Part shown: positions 47,896-50,766 of the stretch, in pieces | Numbering within the stretch: the first letter of the stretch is position 1 | How the letters are laid out: each line of letters starts with the position of its first letter | Assembly: GCF_003263785.1 (NCBI RefSeq) | Contig: NZ_JYJK01000152.1 | Location: 1-50,766 of the forward strand | Length of the DNA stretch: 50,766 bases | Reading direction: 5' to 3' | From: Vibrio variabilis | GTDB taxonomy: Bacteria; Pseudomonadota; Gammaproteobacteria; Enterobacterales; Vibrionaceae | Made by a program: the position numbers and the translations under genes | The notes under the pieces: model-generated | What the model was told of the DNA's origin: nothing | The model's input: the letters and a program-made list of their open reading frames with translations, nothing else | Database searches by the model: none

Positions 47896-48494
47896 GCTAG
47901 CATCTCCTCAACTTGTTTAACTGCAGCAGCAGTAATAACAACTTTGTCGAACGCGATTAGAGAAACTGGGTCAATACCAGCTACGTCACGTGCGTCAACT
48001 TTGTATAGGTTACGAGCAGCTAGGAATAGATTCTCATCTACTTCACTAGTCACGATAAGCGCATCTGTTAGCTCAAGCTCTTTAAGCTTAGCTACAAGCT
48101 CTTTAGTTTTTGGAGCTTCTACAGAGAAGTTATCAACAACGATTAGACGCTCTTGACGAACTAGCTCAGAAAGAATGCTCTTCATAGCACCGCGGTACAT
48201 TTTCTTGTTAACTTTTTGGCTGTGATCTTGTGGTTTCGCAGCAAAAGTAACACCACCTGTACGCCAGATTGGGCTACGAATTGTACCAGCACGTGCACGG
48301 CCAGTACCTTTTTGACGCCATGGCTTAGCGCCACCGCCAGATACTTCAGAACGAGTCTTTTGAGCGCGAGTACCTTGACGAGCACCTGCTGCATAAGCAA
48401 CAACTACTTGGTGTACAAGAGCTTCGTTGAAGTCACGTCCGAAAGTAGTCTCGGAAACAGTTAGTGCATCAGCACCTTTAACCATCAATTCCAT
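47892..48494 (-). CDS. rplD: 50S ribosomal protein L4
   Basis: A 200-aa protein with a long loop in the exit tunnel (KPWRQKGTGRARAGTIRSPI, near residue 58). In E. coli L4 also represses the S10 operon through the rpsJ leader. Confidence 0.98.
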   Translation of the reverse strand: MELMVKGADALTVSETTFGRDFNEALVHQVVVAYAAGARQGTRAQKTRSEVSGGGAKPWRQKGTGRARAGTIRSPIWRTGGVTFAAKPQDHSQKVNKKMYRGAMKSILSELVRQERLIVVDNFSVEAPKTKELVAKLKELELTDALIVTSEVDENLFLAARNLYKVDARDVAGIDPVSLIAFDKVVITAAAVKQVEEMLA

Positions 48495-48510
48495 TACTTA
48501 CTCCTAGACG

Positions 48511-49140
48511 TTAAGCTTTAATAGCTGGTTTAACGATCACGTTGCCGCCTGTTGAGCCTGGTACTGCACCTTTGATAAGAAGCAGATTGCGCTCAGCGTC
48601 AACACGTACGATCTCTAGGTTTTGAGTCGTTACACGCTCAGCACCCATGTGACCTGCCATTTTTTTGCCTTTAAATACGCGACCTGGAGTTTGGCACTGA
48701 CCAATTGAACCCGGAGCACGGTGAGACAAAGAGTTACCGTGAGTAGCATCTTGAGTAGAGAAGTTCCAACGCTTAACAGCGCCTTGGAAGCCTTTACCTT
48801 TAGAAGTACCAGTAACGTCTACTTTTTTAACGTCGTTGAATAGTTCTACGTTTAGCTCAGCGCCAACTTCGAACTCTTCGCCGTTTTCCAAACGGAATTC
48901 CCAAAGACCGCGACCTGCTTCAACACCTGCTTTCGCAAAGTGGCCAGCTTCTGGCTTAGAAACACGGCTAGCTTTCTTAGCACCTGCAGTTACCTGGATT
49001 GCTGCATAACCGTCAGTTTCAAGTGTACGTACTTGAGTTACACGGTTCGCTTCAACCTCAACAACTGTTACAGGGATAGAAACGCCTTCTTCGGTAAAAA
49101 TGCGGGTCATACCCACTTTACGTCCGACTAGACCAATCAT
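48511..49140 (-). CDS. rplC: 50S ribosomal protein L3
   Basis: A 209-aa protein near the peptidyl transferase centre. The extension contains THGNSLSHRAPGSIGQCQTP, with the glutamine methylated by PrmB in E. coli. Confidence 0.98.
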   Translation of the reverse strand: MIGLVGRKVGMTRIFTEEGVSIPVTVVEVEANRVTQVRTLETDGYAAIQVTAGAKKASRVSKPEAGHFAKAGVEAGRGLWEFRLENGEEFEVGAELNVELFNDVKKVDVTGTSKGKGFQGAVKRWNFSTQDATHGNSLSHRAPGSIGQCQTPGRVFKGKKMAGHMGAERVTTQNLEIVRVDAERNLLLIKGAVPGSTGGNVIVKPAIKA

Positions 49141-49154
49141 TCTTCTAATCTCCC

Positions 49155-49466
49155 TTAACCTAGGCTGATTTGAACATCAACGCCAGCAGCAAGATCAAGA
49201 CGCATTAGAGCGTCAACAGTTTTGTCTGTTGGCTCAACGATGTCGATCAAACGCTTGTGAGTACGGATTTCGTACTGGTCACGTGCATCTTTGTTGACGT
49301 GTGGAGAGATAAGAACAGTGAAACGCTCTTTACGAGTAGGTAGTGGAATTGGACCACGAACCTGTGCGCCGGTACGCTTAGCTGTTTCAACGATTTCCGC
49401 AGTCGACTGGTCGATTAGTTTATAATCGAAAGCCTTTAGGCGGATACGAATACGTTGGTTCTGCAT
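49155..49466 (-). CDS. rpsJ: 30S ribosomal protein S10
   Basis: A 103-aa protein, also NusE, partner of NusB in antitermination. It starts MQNQRIRIRLKAFDYKLIDQ at 49466; an upstream in-frame stretch to 49481 (MELCL) is not the family start. First gene of the S10 operon. Confidence 0.98.
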   Translation of the reverse strand: MQNQRIRIRLKAFDYKLIDQSTAEIVETAKRTGAQVRGPIPLPTRKERFTVLISPHVNKDARDQYEIRTHKRLIDIVEPTDKTVDALMRLDLAAGVDVQISLG

Positions 49467-49729
49467 GAGACAGAGCTCCAATAATTAAAAATTACACAAA
49501 CAATATCGCCACTCATACTCGCTAAGGCGAGAGAATGCCGATTGATTTATGTGAAACCGTAGCACTCTGATTGAGCGCATTGTCAGCTAATTTTCGATTC
49601 ACTCAACTGCGTGGCAGAGAGTCAATTGTATTAACTGCGAACATAAGCTGAGTCTACGTTACTAAGCACTTGCCGAGGCAAATTGCTTACTCCTCTTTGC
49701 TCATTGGTTCACAACTGAACTAAGTCAGT
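49467..49729 (-). promoter_or_regulatory. S10 operon leader (about 263 nt, untranslated)
   Basis: The stretch between the promoter and rpsJ has no gene. Its length and place match the S10 leader through which L4 acts in E. coli by attenuation and translational control. I did not resolve the individual hairpins. Confidence 0.6.
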
Positions 49730-49736
49730 GGGCGGT

Positions 49737-49764
49737 ATTATACAGATCACAAAACGGGATGCAA
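49737..49764 (-). promoter_or_regulatory. S10 operon promoter
   Basis: On the minus strand TTGCAT (49764-49759), a 16-nt spacer and a perfect TATAAT (49742-49737), followed by ACCGCCC. The GC-rich discriminator is typical of promoters under ppGpp control. Confidence 0.75.
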
Positions 49765-49795
49765 TAGGTGGGGAAAAATAAACGAATTTACTTTT

Positions 49796-49823
49796 AGGGT
49801 CTAGCTGGAACGCGCCAGACCCT
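49796..49823 (-). terminator. Hairpin after bfr, without a T-run
   Basis: AGGGTCT and AGACCCT flank a 14-nt segment with a smaller alternative pairing. No T-run follows on either strand, so termination is uncertain. It lies just beyond the bfr stop and upstream of the S10 promoter. Confidence 0.35.
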
Positions 49824-49835
49824 GATTAGAGCGCC

Positions 49836-50312
49836 CTACTCTTCGTCAACAAACTGAGCTTGAAGATAGTTTTCAATGCCCACTTTCTCGATAAGTCCAA
49901 GCTGGGTTTCGAGCCAATCCACATGCTCTTCTTCGTCTTCTAGGATATCTTGAAACAGATCACGAGAGACGAAGTCACGACTATCCTCGGCGTAAGCGAT
50001 CGCATCTTTTAAGTCAGGTATTGCCATCATTTCGAGTTTAAGGTCACACTCCAACATCTCCTTTGTATCCTCACCAACCATGAGCTTACCTAGATCTTGC
50101 AAATTGGGTATGCCTTCTAAGAACAAAATCCGCTCAATCAGATGATCGGCGTGTTTCATTTCATCAATAGATTCGTGGTATTCCTTATCGGCCAGGTGCT
50201 TTAAGCCCCAGTCTTTGTACATTCTTGCGTGTAGGAAATATTGATTGATGGCAACGAGTTCGTTACCGAGAATTTTGTTGAGATGTTGAATGATGATTGG
50301 ATCGCCTTTCAT
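49836..50312 (-). CDS. bfr: Bacterioferritin
   Basis: A 158-aa haem-containing ferritin that stores iron in a 24-subunit shell. Ferroxidase ligands are visible: Glu18 in GNELVAINQYF, Glu51 and His54 in HESIDEMKHADH (Met52 is the haem ligand), and the later pair in DEEEHVDWLE. It lies downstream of bfd. Confidence 0.97.
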   Translation of the reverse strand: MKGDPIIIQHLNKILGNELVAINQYFLHARMYKDWGLKHLADKEYHESIDEMKHADHLIERILFLEGIPNLQDLGKLMVGEDTKEMLECDLKLEMMAIPDLKDAIAYAEDSRDFVSRDLFQDILEDEEEHVDWLETQLGLIEKVGIENYLQAQFVDEE

Positions 50313-50393
50313 GACAAAGCCCTCCTCTTTGGCTCAGTATTAACTGTAGAACCAATTGGGGAGGTGTCAAAGTCACCGGGCGAAGGTTTGGGG

Positions 50394-50582
50394 TTAGCTT
50401 ACTTTTGCAAACTGCATCGCCTGTGTTTCGCTTAAGATTTCTTTTGCTTGTTTAACGCATTTACCACATTGAGAGCCAAGTGACGTGCACTTTCTGATGG
50501 TACGCATATCGGTGATGCCTTGCTCGATAGCGAGCTTACGCAATTTTTTATCAGAGATGCCGTGGCATAAACAAACAAACAT
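50394..50582 (-). CDS. bfd: Bacterioferritin-associated ferredoxin
   Basis: A 62-aa [2Fe-2S] protein that reduces bacterioferritin to release iron. Cluster ligands are Cys4 and Cys6 (MFVCLCHG) and Cys39 and Cys42 (SQCGKC). The start at 50582 is the family start; an extension to 50597 is not used. A candidate Fur site lies 38 nt upstream. Confidence 0.95.
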   Translation of the reverse strand: MFVCLCHGISDKKLRKLAIEQGITDMRTIRKCTSLGSQCGKCVKQAKEILSETQAMQFAKVS

Positions 50583-50619
50583 AATACAACCTTTCACAAT
50601 TCACGCAGAAGAATATAAA

Positions 50620-50634
50620 CGAGAATTGTTAGCA
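50620..50634. promoter_or_regulatory. Candidate Fur box upstream of bfd
   Basis: On the minus strand TGCTAACAATTCTCG matches 10 of 14 defined positions of the 7-1-7 Fur core TGATAAT-N-ATTATCA. Iron control of bfd is established in E. coli; here it is inferred. Confidence 0.5.
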
Positions 50635-50712
50635 TTACCAGTGCTATTTATATCCAATTTGCCCTAACTGAGGTAAGTCTCTGAAGCGACGTTAAATTTA
50701 TTTTCACATAAA

Positions 50713-50738
50713 AAAAGAGGAGCCTAAGCTCCTCTTTT
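50713..50738 (-). terminator. Terminator upstream of bfd
   Basis: An 11-bp stem AAAAGAGGAGC with GCTCCTCTTTT around CTAA, with T-runs on both sides. On the minus strand it would end a gene outside the window; by Vibrio gene order, probably tuf. Confidence 0.8.
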
Positions 50739-50766
50739 CGCGTTTACTGCGATTATCAACTAAAGA

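Overview
The window is a chromosomal segment of a Vibrio species (Gammaproteobacteria, moderate GC). The complete S10-spc-alpha ribosomal block, the tuf-side bfd-bfr pair in front of rpsJ, the fbp/mpl/ppa/tamAB/msrA/ytfK/ytfJ cluster, a Zur-box-preceded zrg-like zinc operon and a cysDN-SLC13-cysC operon all fit that genus. I cannot name the species from sequence alone.

Layout, left to right. 1-1340: a poorly conserved edge with two small unknown genes on the minus strand. 1343-2265: zur and cheX. 2341-4329: pmbA and darP (yjgA), divergent. 4394-8048: a thiamine transport operon (thiBPQ, minus strand) behind a TPP riboswitch. 8082-10051: ubiX and mpl. 10261-12011: fbp and ppa. 12112-18401: two tandem small lipoproteins and tamB/tamA. 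18566-20279: msrA, ytfK-like and ytfJ-like genes. 20381-23760: a strong Zur-box-like palindrome followed by a zinc-linked ABC-type operon (zrgA-like His-rich protein, ATPase, FtsX-like permease, DUF3299 protein). 24140-30817: a TIGR03899-like gene, then sulfate assimilation (cysD, cysN, SLC13 permease, cysC) and cobA. 31138-35728: cpdB, elaA, an OapA/YtfB-like gene, fklB and a DUF2780-like gene. 35812-49466: on the minus strand, S10 (rpsJ-rpsQ), spc (rplN-rpmJ) and alpha (rpsM-rplQ) operons, with secY and rpoA. 49836-50582: bfr and bfd.

How the genes work together. Zinc: Zur at the left edge probably controls the zrg-like operon about 19 kb away, and the rpmJ here encodes the zinc-binding form of L36. 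Thiamine: the riboswitch gates ThiBPQ import. Sulfur: CysDN and CysC make PAPS, the SLC13 carrier probably imports sulfate, and CobA makes the siroheme precursor needed by sulfite reductase. Envelope: TamA/TamB, the lipoproteins, Mpl recycling and the OapA-like protein. Iron: Bfr/Bfd with a candidate Fur site.

The dominant oddity is a high density of apparent single-base frameshifts (about 16 in 50 kb: thiB, thiP twice, mpl twice, tamA, tamB, a lipoprotein, zrgC twice, cysN twice, cpdB, fklB, secY and a left-edge gene). Most lie in short G/C runs. Because secY is essential, at least part of this is sequence or assembly error, not decay. The genes are therefore annotated full length with the break positions given. 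I found no phage, IS element, CRISPR array or tRNA. The region is mostly core genome. The most interesting signals are regulatory: perfect inverted repeats between genes of the thi, zrg and cys operons, the 25-bp Zur-like palindrome, and the leaders of the ribosomal operons.
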